Origin: CAZUAQ01 sp964618455
Lineage (GTDB): Bacteria; Planctomycetota; Phycisphaerae; UBA1845; PWPN01
DNA: 64,000 nucleotides
Direction: 5' to 3'
NCBI GenBank assembly: GCA_964618455.1
Contig: CAZUAQ010000034.1
Coordinates: forward strand, 1 to 64,000
Positions 9,463 through 17,910 of this stretch are shown here, in pieces; position 1 is the stretch's first letter, and each line of letters starts with the position of its first letter. The position numbers and the translations under genes are program-made. The notes beneath the pieces were generated by a model that did no database searches, had not been told where the DNA came from, and worked only from the letters and a program-made list of their open reading frames with translations.

Positions 9463-10290
9463 GTGAGCTTCTTCGACCAGCATCTGCATTCACGCCACTC
9501 CATGGATTCCGAGGAGGACCCGGTCGCCAACGTCGAGCGGGCGCTGGCGGAGGGCCTGCAGGGGCTGACCTTCACCGAGCACTTCGACACGCACCCCAGC
9601 GAGTGGCCGAACTGCCAATACGATTATGACGCCATCGCCGCCACGCTGGCCGACCTGCGGGAGCGGTTCGGTGATCCGTTGTTTATCGGGCATGGCATCG
9701 AGGTCTGCTACCAGCCGGAGCGGATGGACTTCATCCTCGACTACCTGGAGTCGCATCGCTTTGACGTGGTGATCCTGAGCGTGCACTGGTTCGCAGGCCG
9801 GGCGCTGCACATCCTGGAGCATTGGGACGGGCTCGACGTCGAGGAGGGCACGCGCGCGTATCTCGAACAGGTGCGCGACGCGGTCCGGTTCGCCGGCGAA
9901 CTTCATGCCCGCAAGGGGCGGCGCGTGTTCGACATTCTCGGCCACCTCGACCTGGTGAAGCGGTACACGCAGCGCTATTTCCAGCGTTATGACGTGCAAG
10001 CGTGCGGAGATCTGATCGACGACATCCTGACGGCCTGCCTGGAGGCGGACCTGGTGCCCGAGATCAACACCAGTGCCCTGCGCCAGGGACTGGACGAAAC
10101 CATGCCGGCGATGCCGACGGTCAAGCGATACGCGGAACTGGGGGGCAAGGCGATGACGCTCGGCAGCGATGCGCACTTTGCCGACCATATCGGGGCCGAC
10201 TTCGCCACCGGGCGGGCGATGATGCGCGAGGCGGGACTCTCCCGGTTGGCGGTGTTCAAGCAACGCGCGCGCGAGCATATGGACTTCTAA
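9463..10290 (+). CDS. PHP-domain phosphoesterase (histidinol-phosphatase family)
   Basis: A 275-residue protein of the PHP superfamily, which uses a trinuclear metal centre to hydrolyse phosphomonoesters. Metal ligands are visible: HLHSRHS at the N-terminus, FTEHFD, GIEVCYQ, SVHWF, LGHLDLVKR and LGSDAH near the C-terminus. Size and motif order fit HisK-type histidinol-phosphate phosphatases, but related PHP proteins have other substrates and no his genes are nearby, so the substrate is left open. The start is GTG with AAAGG a few bases upstream. It stands alone, divergent from the PilX-like gene, and a palindromic repeat follows its stop. Confidence 0.85.
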   Translation: MSFFDQHLHSRHSMDSEEDPVANVERALAEGLQGLTFTEHFDTHPSEWPNCQYDYDAIAATLADLRERFGDPLFIGHGIEVCYQPERMDFILDYLESHRFDVVILSVHWFAGRALHILEHWDGLDVEEGTRAYLEQVRDAVRFAGELHARKGRRVFDILGHLDLVKRYTQRYFQRYDVQACGDLIDDILTACLEADLVPEINTSALRQGLDETMPAMPTVKRYAELGGKAMTLGSDAHFADHIGADFATGRAMMREAGLSRLAVFKQRAREHMDF

Positions 10291-10296
10291 GAAAGT

Positions 10297-10345
10297 GTGT
10301 GAGAAGCTCAGGGACTGTCCCTTTCTCTGGAAGCGCTTCTCACAC
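10297..10345. repeat. Nested palindromic intergenic repeat
   Basis: A perfect 11-bp inverted repeat (GTGTGAGAAGC at 10297-10307, GCTTCTCACAC at 10335-10345) encloses a second palindrome, GGGACTGTCCC at 10311-10321. The 15-mer GGGACTGTCCCTTTC recurs at 52984-52998, also just after a gene end. The layout is that of a REP-like element. It may also act as a weak terminator for the PHP gene. Confidence 0.65.
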
Positions 10346-10414
10346 GTTTCCCAAGAGTATCGCCCGTGGAGCGATACGGATGACCCCAGGACGAGAAGTA
10401 AAGGACGTTCATTG

Positions 10415-12328
10415 ATGCCCTGTCGATGCCTGTACGGAATATGGATTCTCGCGTGGATGGCGGTTTCAGCCGGGGCGCAATCCCCGTCGGAATTCGAGCC
10501 CATCGAGGGAACGCCCACCGATCTTCAACTGGGTTTCCCCGCCCCCGCATTGTCGCCGATGGATCAGCAGTTTCTCATGGAGTGCGTGCGCCAGACGCTC
10601 GAGGATCGCCTCGAAGGTCGGGCGGAAGCCCCATCCACATTCATTCCCTTCGAACTCAAGGGGCTGCGATGCCGCGTGTCGGTGACGCTGAGGAAGCGTG
10701 GCCGCGCGCTGGCCTCGGCCGATTCTCCCTACGCGCCGGTGGTGGACGCCTGCCGTTCGGCGACGCTGAAGGCATGGCAGGAAGTCAGCGAGGATCGTCC
10801 CGCAGACATCCTGGAACTGCGCGAACTCGGCGTGGAACTCGAACTCATCGGGCCGCGCGATCGCATCGGTGACGGGACGGACTCGCACGTGGCCATGGCC
10901 ATTCATTACATCCCCGCCTATCACGGCATCGCGGTGCGGCGGAAGGATCGCGAATGGCTTGCCCGCCCGTCGCAGCTCATCGCGCGCTCGTCGCTGTGTA
11001 TCGATCAGCTCGATATCGATCACGAGTGCAACCGGTACGAACGCACGCTGCTCGAGTTTCGCAAGCAGTTGGGCCTGCTGCGCGAGGAGGTCGTGGAGGG
11101 GGCGGAGGACATTGCTTTTCTTCGCTTCGCCACACAGCATCTCTATCAACCCGACGCCGCGGGGGACGTGATTCATCTGCGCGGCGGCATGCGGACCGTG
11201 ATCCAGGAAGACATGACCGCCGAGGAACTCCGTGCTTCCGCCCGGCGTGTCGCGCGCTACGTCCAGTACCGCCAGAATCAGGACGGCACATTCTCCTACG
11301 AGTTCCTGCCCGGGCGCGACATGTACTGGCCCGTGGAGCAGAACTGGGTGCGCCAGGCGGGGACGGCCTGGGCACTGGCCGGATACGCCAGCGGGAGCAA
11401 GGACCCGGAAGCGAGCGATACCGCCCGCCGCAGCCTGGATGCACTGGCGAAGATGATTCGACCGGTCAAGGACGTCCCGCACGCCTCGTACGTGCACACG
11501 CCGGACGACAAGCACGCCCTCGGTACGACGGCGTTGACGGCCCTGGCCATGATGGACGCCCCGAACCCGAAACGGTACGAGGACGCGCTCATGGGATTGA
11601 TCCAGGGCATGGTCTGGATGCAGCGGGACAACGGGAGCTTCAACACGAATTTTCCGCCGTCCCTGGAGTCCAGCAGCCAGCGCTACTACCCGGGCGAGAC
11701 GCTTCTGGCGCTGGCGCGGCGCTATGAGCAGACGGGCGACGGGGCGTTGCGCAAGGTCTGCGACCGCGCCCTGCCCTTCTACCAGGAGTACTTCCGCACG
11801 CGGCCCGATCCCAGCTTCGTGCCCTGGCAGACGCAGGCGTGGGCGAAACTCGCGCGGAAAACGCAACTGGAGCGTTACGCCGCCTTCGTTTTCGAGATGA
11901 GCGATGCCCTGGTCGAAACCCAGGTGCTGCTTGAAGATACGACAGCTTCCCCCAGGCCGCTGCCGATCTACGACGGGGCCTTCGATCCTGAGAACGACGG
12001 AGTCATGGGTATTGCCACCGGGGTGTATATCGAAGGGTTGGTCGAAGCGCTACGGACCGCCGAAGCCTTCAAGGACGCCCCTCGGGCCGGGCGTTACCGC
12101 CACGCCGTCGAGAAGGGCATCCGCTTCGTCGTGCAACTGCAGTTCAGGGAGGAGGAGGGCTACTACGTGCGATCACCGCTGGATGTGTATGGGGGGTTCC
12201 GAAACACGCCGATCAATCCGACACTGCGTATCGACCATTGCCAGCACGGTCTGGCGGCGCTGATGGGGGCTGCCGACATCTGGGACAGATCCGTCCCGCG
12301 AGAGGTGAAGCCACGCCCGCAACGCTGA
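10415..12328 (+). CDS. Secreted AMMECR1-like plus alpha/alpha-toroid protein
   Basis: A 637-residue protein with a signal peptide (MPCRCLYGIWILAWMAVSAG, cleavage near AGA-QS). Residues of about 40-160 resemble an AMMECR1 domain (SPYAPVVDACRSATLKAWQ followed by a strand-rich ELRELGVELELIGP). The C-terminal 350 residues form hairpins of an (alpha/alpha) toroid as in squalene-cyclase-like or epimerase-like proteins (QDGTFSYEFLPGRDMYWPVE, YYPGETLLALARRYE, ATGVYIEGLVEALR). It acts in the periplasm or outside. ATG 10415 is chosen because the signal peptide begins there. The reaction is unknown. It is single-gene, followed by a convergent small membrane protein. Confidence 0.65.
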   Translation: MPCRCLYGIWILAWMAVSAGAQSPSEFEPIEGTPTDLQLGFPAPALSPMDQQFLMECVRQTLEDRLEGRAEAPSTFIPFELKGLRCRVSVTLRKRGRALASADSPYAPVVDACRSATLKAWQEVSEDRPADILELRELGVELELIGPRDRIGDGTDSHVAMAIHYIPAYHGIAVRRKDREWLARPSQLIARSSLCIDQLDIDHECNRYERTLLEFRKQLGLLREEVVEGAEDIAFLRFATQHLYQPDAAGDVIHLRGGMRTVIQEDMTAEELRASARRVARYVQYRQNQDGTFSYEFLPGRDMYWPVEQNWVRQAGTAWALAGYASGSKDPEASDTARRSLDALAKMIRPVKDVPHASYVHTPDDKHALGTTALTALAMMDAPNPKRYEDALMGLIQGMVWMQRDNGSFNTNFPPSLESSSQRYYPGETLLALARRYEQTGDGALRKVCDRALPFYQEYFRTRPDPSFVPWQTQAWAKLARKTQLERYAAFVFEMSDALVETQVLLEDTTASPRPLPIYDGAFDPENDGVMGIATGVYIEGLVEALRTAEAFKDAPRAGRYRHAVEKGIRFVVQLQFREEEGYYVRSPLDVYGGFRNTPINPTLRIDHCQHGLAALMGAADIWDRSVPREVKPRPQR

Positions 12329-12366
12329 CTCGGCGCTGTGCGGTAAACTCAACGGGCTCATGACGT

Positions 12367-12630
12367 TCAATCCGACATGAATCGCGGGTCGCGCAGAATC
12401 TGCATCGGGTATCCGCCGTAACCCTCAAAGGCATCGAACTGCCTGCTCCGGCAGCGGACGCGCCAGATCCATCCCTTGGCCGCCACGGCGAGTGTCGCTC
12501 CGACCAGCGTGACGCCCAGCGGGACCCACCGACCGACTTCGCTCAAGAGGGCCGAAGCCATTCCCGCCGCAAGCATGAGAACCAGACCAAAGTAGAAGGC
12601 CCGAGCGGCCCAGCGTAACTGACTGTGCAT
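12367..12630 (-). CDS. Small two-helix membrane protein
   Basis: An 87-residue hypothetical protein with two predicted transmembrane helices (AFYFGLVLMLAAGMASALL and WVPLGVTLVGATLAVAAKGW), then a basic RVRCRSR loop and a short cytoplasmic tail. ATG 12630 is preferred over upstream codons because GGGAG sits seven bases before it. No family is recognised and there is no operon partner: it is convergent with the secreted toroid gene. Confidence 0.5.
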   Translation of the reverse strand: MHSQLRWAARAFYFGLVLMLAAGMASALLSEVGRWVPLGVTLVGATLAVAAKGWIWRVRCRSRQFDAFEGYGGYPMQILRDPRFMSD

Positions 12631-12947
12631 CGAAATTCTCCCGGTACAGACGCGATATGAATTGTCACGGGAGATATATCGACCCGATAATCGCCGTCCT
12701 GCAGTTGGATCAGGCGGAATGTTTGGGATTCGCACCGATTAGAACGCGGACCAGCCAAGTACCGTTCTTCTCGGCATGGGTAATTGGGCGGCCTTAGGAC
12801 GCGACATCTATTCGGATAGATCGCCTAAGGTGTGGAATTTCCGGTGGCCCGTGAGACTACTTCTACGCAGTTTGCCACCGTTCAGGATAGGTTCCGCGAG
12901 ATTTCGGCGATGGTCGGACAGCTAGCGGAGCAAATGACTCCCGTCGC
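12631..12947. other. Intergenic region with a two-part inverted repeat
   Basis: No convincing gene. At 12792-12830 there is an outer inverted repeat CCTTAGG/CCTAAGG and an inner one ATCTAT/ATAGAT with a TCGG loop, in the region downstream of the acylation operon. No T-run follows on either strand, so it is not a classical Rho-independent terminator. A 39-codon plus-strand frame at 12832-12951 is too weak to call. Confidence 0.5.
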
Positions 12948-14042
12948 TTAAGGCTGAGGCGGAAATTCGATCGATGAGGATTCGACAACACCGATGTCGA
13001 TCAGGTGCTTTTCGGCGATCATCATCAGTCGGTCATTGGTCCGCTGTCGACCGGCATAGTTTGAGTGATTCATGTCCGCAAACTCATCGGATTCAAGAAG
13101 CTCCGATAGGTCGATCAAGGGTATGCCCGTATCTTGGCAGATTCGTTCAATATTCTGATGGTAGATATTGACGAACCCGATCTGGTCATAGGCATTTCGG
13201 GTCGGCAGCAGTACCGCTGTCGTCCGAACATCTAGATGATTCAGTGTGTCGAAGAGTTCACGAAGCTCCGCTATCTGTGATTCGGCGGTCTCGTTCCACT
13301 CCAAATCTGCATACCTGGCGTTTACCCAGTGGCGAGCTTTTTCGGGTGAGATATTGCTCGTCTCCGCGAGATTGATCCCGATTGAAGTGGACACCCACCG
13401 CGCCACGCGATTGAATTGCCCTCCGAGAAAACTCGAGATCCGAGCGGATTCACTTCGGAACGCACGCGCCCAACCGGGATTTATGGCATGCTGAATTCCT
13501 TCCTTCTTGCTGTAGGAGTAGAGTCCGTGCCGACTCCATAGGGAGCCGAAGTAGCCTTTCTCGCCCGGGTCCGTTGCCATGGACCAGAAAAGCCCGATCA
13601 CAAGATGCACCTTCTGAGGACCAGCCTCGAGTAGGTCATAGTCGTCAATCAGGAAGTGAATCAGGTCCGAAGTGAATTGATGGTTGCTTGCTCCGATCGC
13701 CATGTTGTGGATATGAGCACGTTCGACCTCGTTCCATTCCCAGTCACATAATGCCCATTTCATACTCGACGTCCCGAAGAAGCATACGGCTCCGTCCGAG
13801 AAGTCCGCTTCGGGGAGCAACTCAAGAAGAAGGCGATCCTCGTATTCACGATACATGCCCCGGCCCATGTACAATTCGGTTCCGTCCCTGAACCGCTGGA
13901 GATCCCACTGCACGACCCGATGACGCATGTCGGCGTTTCGCTGCACCATGCTGATCCCCGCAGTTGTCAGGAGTATGACGATCCCGATCAGAAGCGACCA
14001 AACGCATTGCGTGCGGCGTGATGAGGTTGTCGCAGTTTCCAT
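12948..14042 (-). CDS. DltD/AlgX-like SGNH-family membrane protein
   Basis: A 364-residue protein with one N-terminal membrane helix (about 14-34) and an extracytoplasmic SGNH-hydrolase-like domain. Visible blocks are FFGTSSMKW (Ser92 or Ser93), MAIGASNHQF (Gly/Asn120) and DMNHSNYAGR near residue 335 (Asp-x-x-His). This layout fits the DltD, AlgJ/AlgX and PatB partners of MBOAT acyltransferases, which complete transfer of an acyl group onto a surface polymer. It is the last gene of the FkbH-ACP-MBOAT-microprotein operon and starts one base after the microprotein stop. Confidence 0.75.
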   Translation of the reverse strand: METATTSSRRTQCVWSLLIGIVILLTTAGISMVQRNADMRHRVVQWDLQRFRDGTELYMGRGMYREYEDRLLLELLPEADFSDGAVCFFGTSSMKWALCDWEWNEVERAHIHNMAIGASNHQFTSDLIHFLIDDYDLLEAGPQKVHLVIGLFWSMATDPGEKGYFGSLWSRHGLYSYSKKEGIQHAINPGWARAFRSESARISSFLGGQFNRVARWVSTSIGINLAETSNISPEKARHWVNARYADLEWNETAESQIAELRELFDTLNHLDVRTTAVLLPTRNAYDQIGFVNIYHQNIERICQDTGIPLIDLSELLESDEFADMNHSNYAGRQRTNDRLMMIAEKHLIDIGVVESSSIEFPPQP

Positions 14043-14043
14043 G

Positions 14044-14211
14044 TCAAAACGCCTGATAGAGAACCACGGGACCTTCCGCCTGGCTGAGCAGGATAATCGA
14101 GCTGATGACGGCGCAGGCCAAGACTGCGGCCATGACTAAGCAGGGATGCCGACGGCCAAGGCGGTGAAGACGATCAATCAAGTCGGGTTTGGCAACCATT
14201 GCGTTCCTCAT
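14044..14211 (-). CDS. DltX-like membrane microprotein
   Basis: A 55-residue protein with a basic N-terminus (RLHRLGRRH), one hydrophobic helix (CLVMAAVLACAVISSIILL) and a short tail ending G-P-V-V-L-Y-Q-A-F. The last six residues V-L-Y-Q-A-F resemble the C-terminal F-x-Y-x-x-F motif of DltX (F-I-Y-N-E-F as I recall), the microprotein that works with DltB and DltD. ATG 14211 overlaps the MBOAT stop as ATGA, so the genes are translationally coupled, and the SGNH gene starts one base after its stop. Position and motif both support a role as acyl acceptor or adaptor between MBOAT and SGNH protein. Confidence 0.65.
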   Translation of the reverse strand: MRNAMVAKPDLIDRLHRLGRRHPCLVMAAVLACAVISSIILLSQAEGPVVLYQAF

Positions 14212-15449
14212 GAATTCGATGCGAACAAGGCTCCGATGATACGTAAACACTTCTCAAGATCGGCTGGAAAGAAAAGAATCGTCAAGCAGGCGAAATGTAC
14301 GTTGGCGATAACGGCGAGAACACGAATCGGTCGGGACTGCAAGTAGGCTCGAAGTCCCTGTCGCCCCCGATGTTTGACGATGCTGTTCTCCCAAAGTTTC
14401 GCGGCGGCGACTCCCGCACCGTTCAAGACTCCGAAGATGACCCAGTTCAATGTGGAGCCGTGCCATATCCCTGCAAGGAAAAGTGCGAGAAAGTAGCAGA
14501 GAAACGCCATTTCGGAAGCTTGCCGAGGCCAGCGCTCGGCGATGGCCTTGTAAGAGGGCATGAAAATGTAGTCTCGGATCCAGAAGCTCAGCGTCCGGTG
14601 CCATCGATTCCAGTAATCGATCATATTTCGAGCAAGATAGGGACGATCGAAGTTCTCAGGCATACGCAACCCCAGCAACGCCGCCCCCCCGATGACAATG
14701 TCGCAGTACCCGGAGAAGTTGAGGTAGATGTAGATCGGGTAGGTATAGAAAACCATGAGGAACATGCCTGTGGTGGCAAGGCGTCCGGGCGCATAAGCGC
14801 CAGAAGCGACGTTCAGCAGCCGGGTGGATACCTTGTCGTAGAGAAAGAGGGTGGCCGCCGCCAAACCGGCGATTTTGATTACCCCGACGAAAACTCGAAG
14901 ATACGCCACCAAGACATCGTGACGGTCTTGCAAAATGGGAGTAGGAGAATTCCAGAACTCTGCGAATTCCTGATACCGGGCGATGGGGCCTGCGAGGAGT
15001 CCGAACGGATTGAGCTGATAATTCAGGTACGTCCAGAGAGTGGCGGACGGAATCTGATCCTGCATCATGTCCACGATAAAATGAATCTGCCGGAAGAGCA
15101 TGTAGCTGAGTCCGACGATCACAATGGAATGCTGGAGCGTATCGTCCGGAAGAAGGTAGGTGAGAAATTCATACCTTTGCATGTAGATGAATGCGGCCAC
15201 GAGGGTGATCAGGTAGCCTGCAAAGAGGAGGGAGCTCTTTCGGGCCTTGACCAGATGCGCCCATGCGTATCCCGAGAGAAGGAAGAAAGCCATGCACACC
15301 CATGTCCACGAGTTCGGGATGAATTGTGCCAGGAAGAAAAATGCCCCGAGACTGAAAACGAGCCGGCGAAGCCATCCGCCCGGAAGGTAGAAAAAGAAGG
15401 CTCCGACCAGGAGGAGGGGAAGCAGGAACTGAAAACTGCTGACGGTCAT
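14208..15449 (-). CDS. MBOAT-family O-acyltransferase (DltB/AlgI-like)
   Basis: A 413-residue polytopic protein of the membrane-bound O-acyltransferase family. The two conserved histidines are His284 in YWNRWHRTLSFW and invariant His330 in FLAGIWHGSTLNW, about 46 residues apart as in DltB. NFSGYCDI and the PFGLLAGPIARYQEF loop are also typical. It should move an acyl group from the carrier protein on the inside across the membrane to an extracytoplasmic acceptor. It lies 15 bp after the acyl carrier protein gene and overlaps the microprotein gene by ATGA. Confidence 0.9.
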   Translation of the reverse strand: MTVSSFQFLLPLLLVGAFFFYLPGGWLRRLVFSLGAFFFLAQFIPNSWTWVCMAFFLLSGYAWAHLVKARKSSLLFAGYLITLVAAFIYMQRYEFLTYLLPDDTLQHSIVIVGLSYMLFRQIHFIVDMMQDQIPSATLWTYLNYQLNPFGLLAGPIARYQEFAEFWNSPTPILQDRHDVLVAYLRVFVGVIKIAGLAAATLFLYDKVSTRLLNVASGAYAPGRLATTGMFLMVFYTYPIYIYLNFSGYCDIVIGGAALLGLRMPENFDRPYLARNMIDYWNRWHRTLSFWIRDYIFMPSYKAIAERWPRQASEMAFLCYFLALFLAGIWHGSTLNWVIFGVLNGAGVAAAKLWENSIVKHRGRQGLRAYLQSRPIRVLAVIANVHFACLTILFFPADLEKCLRIIGALFASNS

Positions 15450-15464
15450 GTTGGGCCTTCGGCT

Positions 15465-15725
15465 TCAGTCCAGTTTCGATTTCACGGCTGCCAGAAACGT
15501 GCCTACGTTCTGATCGTCATCCTTCAGACGTGAGATCTCTGCCGTGGCGAATTTGATACCAAATCGCCGCTCTACGGCGATGATCAAGTTGATGTGCGTC
15601 AACGAATCCCAACCTTCAACATCCTGTGCGGTCATTTTGTCGTGCAGGACAAGATCGTCATCGCCGAAGACTTCCCGAAACACACTCTGCATATCATCAC
15701 GTAAAGTATCCATTAAATCACGCAT
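15465..15725 (-). CDS. Acyl carrier protein
   Basis: An 86-residue acyl carrier protein. The phosphopantetheine attachment site is Ser41 in EGWDSLTHINLI, and the four-helix pattern and acidic character fit the family. The start is either ATG 15725, overlapping the FkbH stop by 8 bp, or ATG 15713. Between an FkbH-like enzyme and an MBOAT transferase it takes the place that DltC has in dlt operons and most likely carries a glyceroyl-type unit to the MBOAT protein. Confidence 0.88.
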   Translation of the reverse strand: MRDLMDTLRDDMQSVFREVFGDDDLVLHDKMTAQDVEGWDSLTHINLIIAVERRFGIKFATAEISRLKDDDQNVGTFLAAVKSKLD

Positions 15726-17649
15726 CCTTTATGGACGTTGGGCGAGGTTGCCAGGACGAGATGACGGGTAATTCCCAGAGTGAGCGGCCATTCACCTCGC
15801 GGATCCGGGTGAAACCGAGTTTCTCATAATGGTCGCGCACAAGGCCGTTCTTTTCCGTGGGAATGTACTCGCCGCGAATCGCCGTCACACCTTGTTCACG
15901 GGCAGTGAGCACCAAGTGGTTCAGGAGATAGTCCTCGACCCCCCGCTTCAAGACTCGGCAACTCATCAGCCATGTGTCCAGTATCATAACGCCGTCATCC
16001 ACTCGAGCAAGCAGCACACTGATCAGACCGTTGTCACCGAACCGATCCTTGAGTGATACGGTGCGCGTGATCCAGTCCGATTGTTCACATATGGATTTCA
16101 GTTCCGCTGAGGAATAGCGGCGCGTAGTCAGATTGAACTGGTTGGAACGGTTGACGAGTTGCGTGCTTCGCTCCAACGAGGAAGGCGTGATAGGCTCGAT
16201 TCTCCCGGCCATCTGAAGGGAGGCTAGAAAATCCTCCACGTTACTCGCTCCTGCCTCCGCCTCCCGTCGCTCGGCATTTCCGCGATAGTACTCTGTACGT
16301 TTGAAATCCTCGTCGGCAATGGAGAGGACCTGGAAATAGCGGTGCTGTTCAATCGCATGGATATAGCCTGATGGATCCTCGGGGAGTTCGGGGACGGTCA
16401 CCTCAGGTGCCAACTGTCGCACCAAGGCGCGCTCCGCTGGGTTGTCATCAACGAATACCAGCGAGTTCAAGCCGATGTTCAGGTTTTGGGCAATCCATCT
16501 TAAATTCGTCGCCTTGTCATCCCAATTGGCAACGAAGCATGAAATATCCCGGCGACGCAGAACCATCTCGTGATGCTTCTCAAAGGGCTCCAGCGCATTC
16601 TTCTCGTCATTTTTACTACAGACTGCCAGGATCACGCCGCGATCCTGAAGTCGCTTGACGTATTGCTGAAAGGCAACAAATGCTTCAGGTTCCGCATCCC
16701 CTTGTCCGAGGCGGATGCCCTCCAGCCCGTCATCACCAATGACCCCACCCCACAGCGTATTGTCAAGATCCAACACAAGGCATTTCTTCGCATGTCCGAG
16801 CTGCGCCAAGAGCAGGGATGCCAGGCTGTGGGCATAATCCACGAGATACTCCGGAGCGCAAGGCATCTTGGCATGATGATAGAAGCGTTCATCGCCCCAT
16901 GACCAGCGCCCAGCCAGCGCCGAAAGGTGATCCAGATCGTGAATCGTCACGTGCGCCGGCGCGTTCTCGTAGAAGGCGGAGTTCATGTGATGGATGAAGT
17001 ACCCCAGACTTCCAGGATGTCGAAGTTCATGGTTGGCAAAGCAACGGTGCGGAGGATGCTCAAAGTTGTTTTGGATAATCTGGCAGCCCAATCGTTCGTG
17101 CACAACTTTCCAGAGGGAGTGCCATTCCCGCAGTTCCGCCTGGACGCGTTCCTGTGCTGTTTCGTGCGTATCACCGGGAAGAGGGAGATTGCCGAGATCC
17201 CGGTAGCTGGTAAGCAGGAAGAGTGCCTTGCACTCGTGTTCGTACAATGCAGATGCCGGATCGAGGATCTCCTGACGGAAGACGCCATAGTCCGCTTCGT
17301 ACACAGACACGGGAACGCCTGCGGAGAAAAGGAACAGGTCCATCAGCTGGACGACCTGGAAAGCCGTGGAGCTGCTCAGGACCGATACGGGGATGGGTGT
17401 CCGGTTTTCCTTGATTTTGCCACGAAATTGTCGATATACCCGCATTACCGTTTGTGCAGAAGTGTAGTCGAGTTGAGGATGGATGAGGCGGCGGAGTCCT
17501 CGCTCTGCTTCTTCTATGCAATCATCCAGGATCGCCTGAGTGATCAACTGAATGGCACGCTTAAACACGCGCGCGTGATCCGTTTCCTTCGCGTGAGACA
17601 AAGTCTCCAGAACCTGGTCAAGGGAAGAAGTGTCCGACATCATTCCCAT
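15718..17649 (-). CDS. FkbH-like HAD-family acyl-loading enzyme
   Basis: A 643-residue FkbH-like protein. An N-terminal SGNH-like region (VSVLSSSTAFQ to about residue 240) precedes a HAD domain with motif I LVLDLDNTLWGGVIGDDG (Asp294, Asp296) and motif III-IV SLVFVDDNPAERALV. The C-terminal 150 residues are GNAT-like. Characterised FkbH-type enzymes take 1,3-bisphosphoglycerate, remove the phosphate and load a glyceryl unit on an acyl carrier protein. The ACP gene overlaps its 3' end. It is the first gene of the five-gene operon. AAGGA lies a few bases before the start. The actual three-carbon unit here is inferred. Confidence 0.85.
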   Translation of the reverse strand: MGMMSDTSSLDQVLETLSHAKETDHARVFKRAIQLITQAILDDCIEEAERGLRRLIHPQLDYTSAQTVMRVYRQFRGKIKENRTPIPVSVLSSSTAFQVVQLMDLFLFSAGVPVSVYEADYGVFRQEILDPASALYEHECKALFLLTSYRDLGNLPLPGDTHETAQERVQAELREWHSLWKVVHERLGCQIIQNNFEHPPHRCFANHELRHPGSLGYFIHHMNSAFYENAPAHVTIHDLDHLSALAGRWSWGDERFYHHAKMPCAPEYLVDYAHSLASLLLAQLGHAKKCLVLDLDNTLWGGVIGDDGLEGIRLGQGDAEPEAFVAFQQYVKRLQDRGVILAVCSKNDEKNALEPFEKHHEMVLRRRDISCFVANWDDKATNLRWIAQNLNIGLNSLVFVDDNPAERALVRQLAPEVTVPELPEDPSGYIHAIEQHRYFQVLSIADEDFKRTEYYRGNAERREAEAGASNVEDFLASLQMAGRIEPITPSSLERSTQLVNRSNQFNLTTRRYSSAELKSICEQSDWITRTVSLKDRFGDNGLISVLLARVDDGVMILDTWLMSCRVLKRGVEDYLLNHLVLTAREQGVTAIRGEYIPTEKNGLVRDHYEKLGFTRIREVNGRSLWELPVISSWQPRPTSIKDA

Positions 17650-17910
17650 CCTTAAGAGGGCTTTAAGGGTTAAGTCAACCCACTGTTTCCATCACTTCCC
17701 TTTTGTTGAGAGAAGTTCGTGCGATGACGTCTGGAGTACTACAGATGATTGATCCGCCTCCATGCCCATTCTTGCAAATCTCTAGGCCAATATCAAGCTT
17801 CCGCTTTCGCTCGCCTGGCCAAGGGACTATGCTTGTCAACGAAGATATTCAGTAAGTCAGACAAACTCGACTCTCTTACTGAATTCGTGTGACCCCAGGA
17901 GAAAAAGACC

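Noticed and set aside
10466..11866. Long open frame on the minus strand inside the toroid gene
   Set aside because: It is low-complexity Arg/His-rich and follows the codon pattern of the plus-strand gene, which has a signal peptide and domain motifs. The same applies to long antisense frames at 2176-3144, 14295-15533, 31153-32361, 50381-51976, 51928-53043 and 53040-54476.
12832..12951. Short plus-strand frame of 39 codons
   Set aside because: Only a GTG start, no ribosome binding site, no recognisable motif and overlap with the SGNH gene end.
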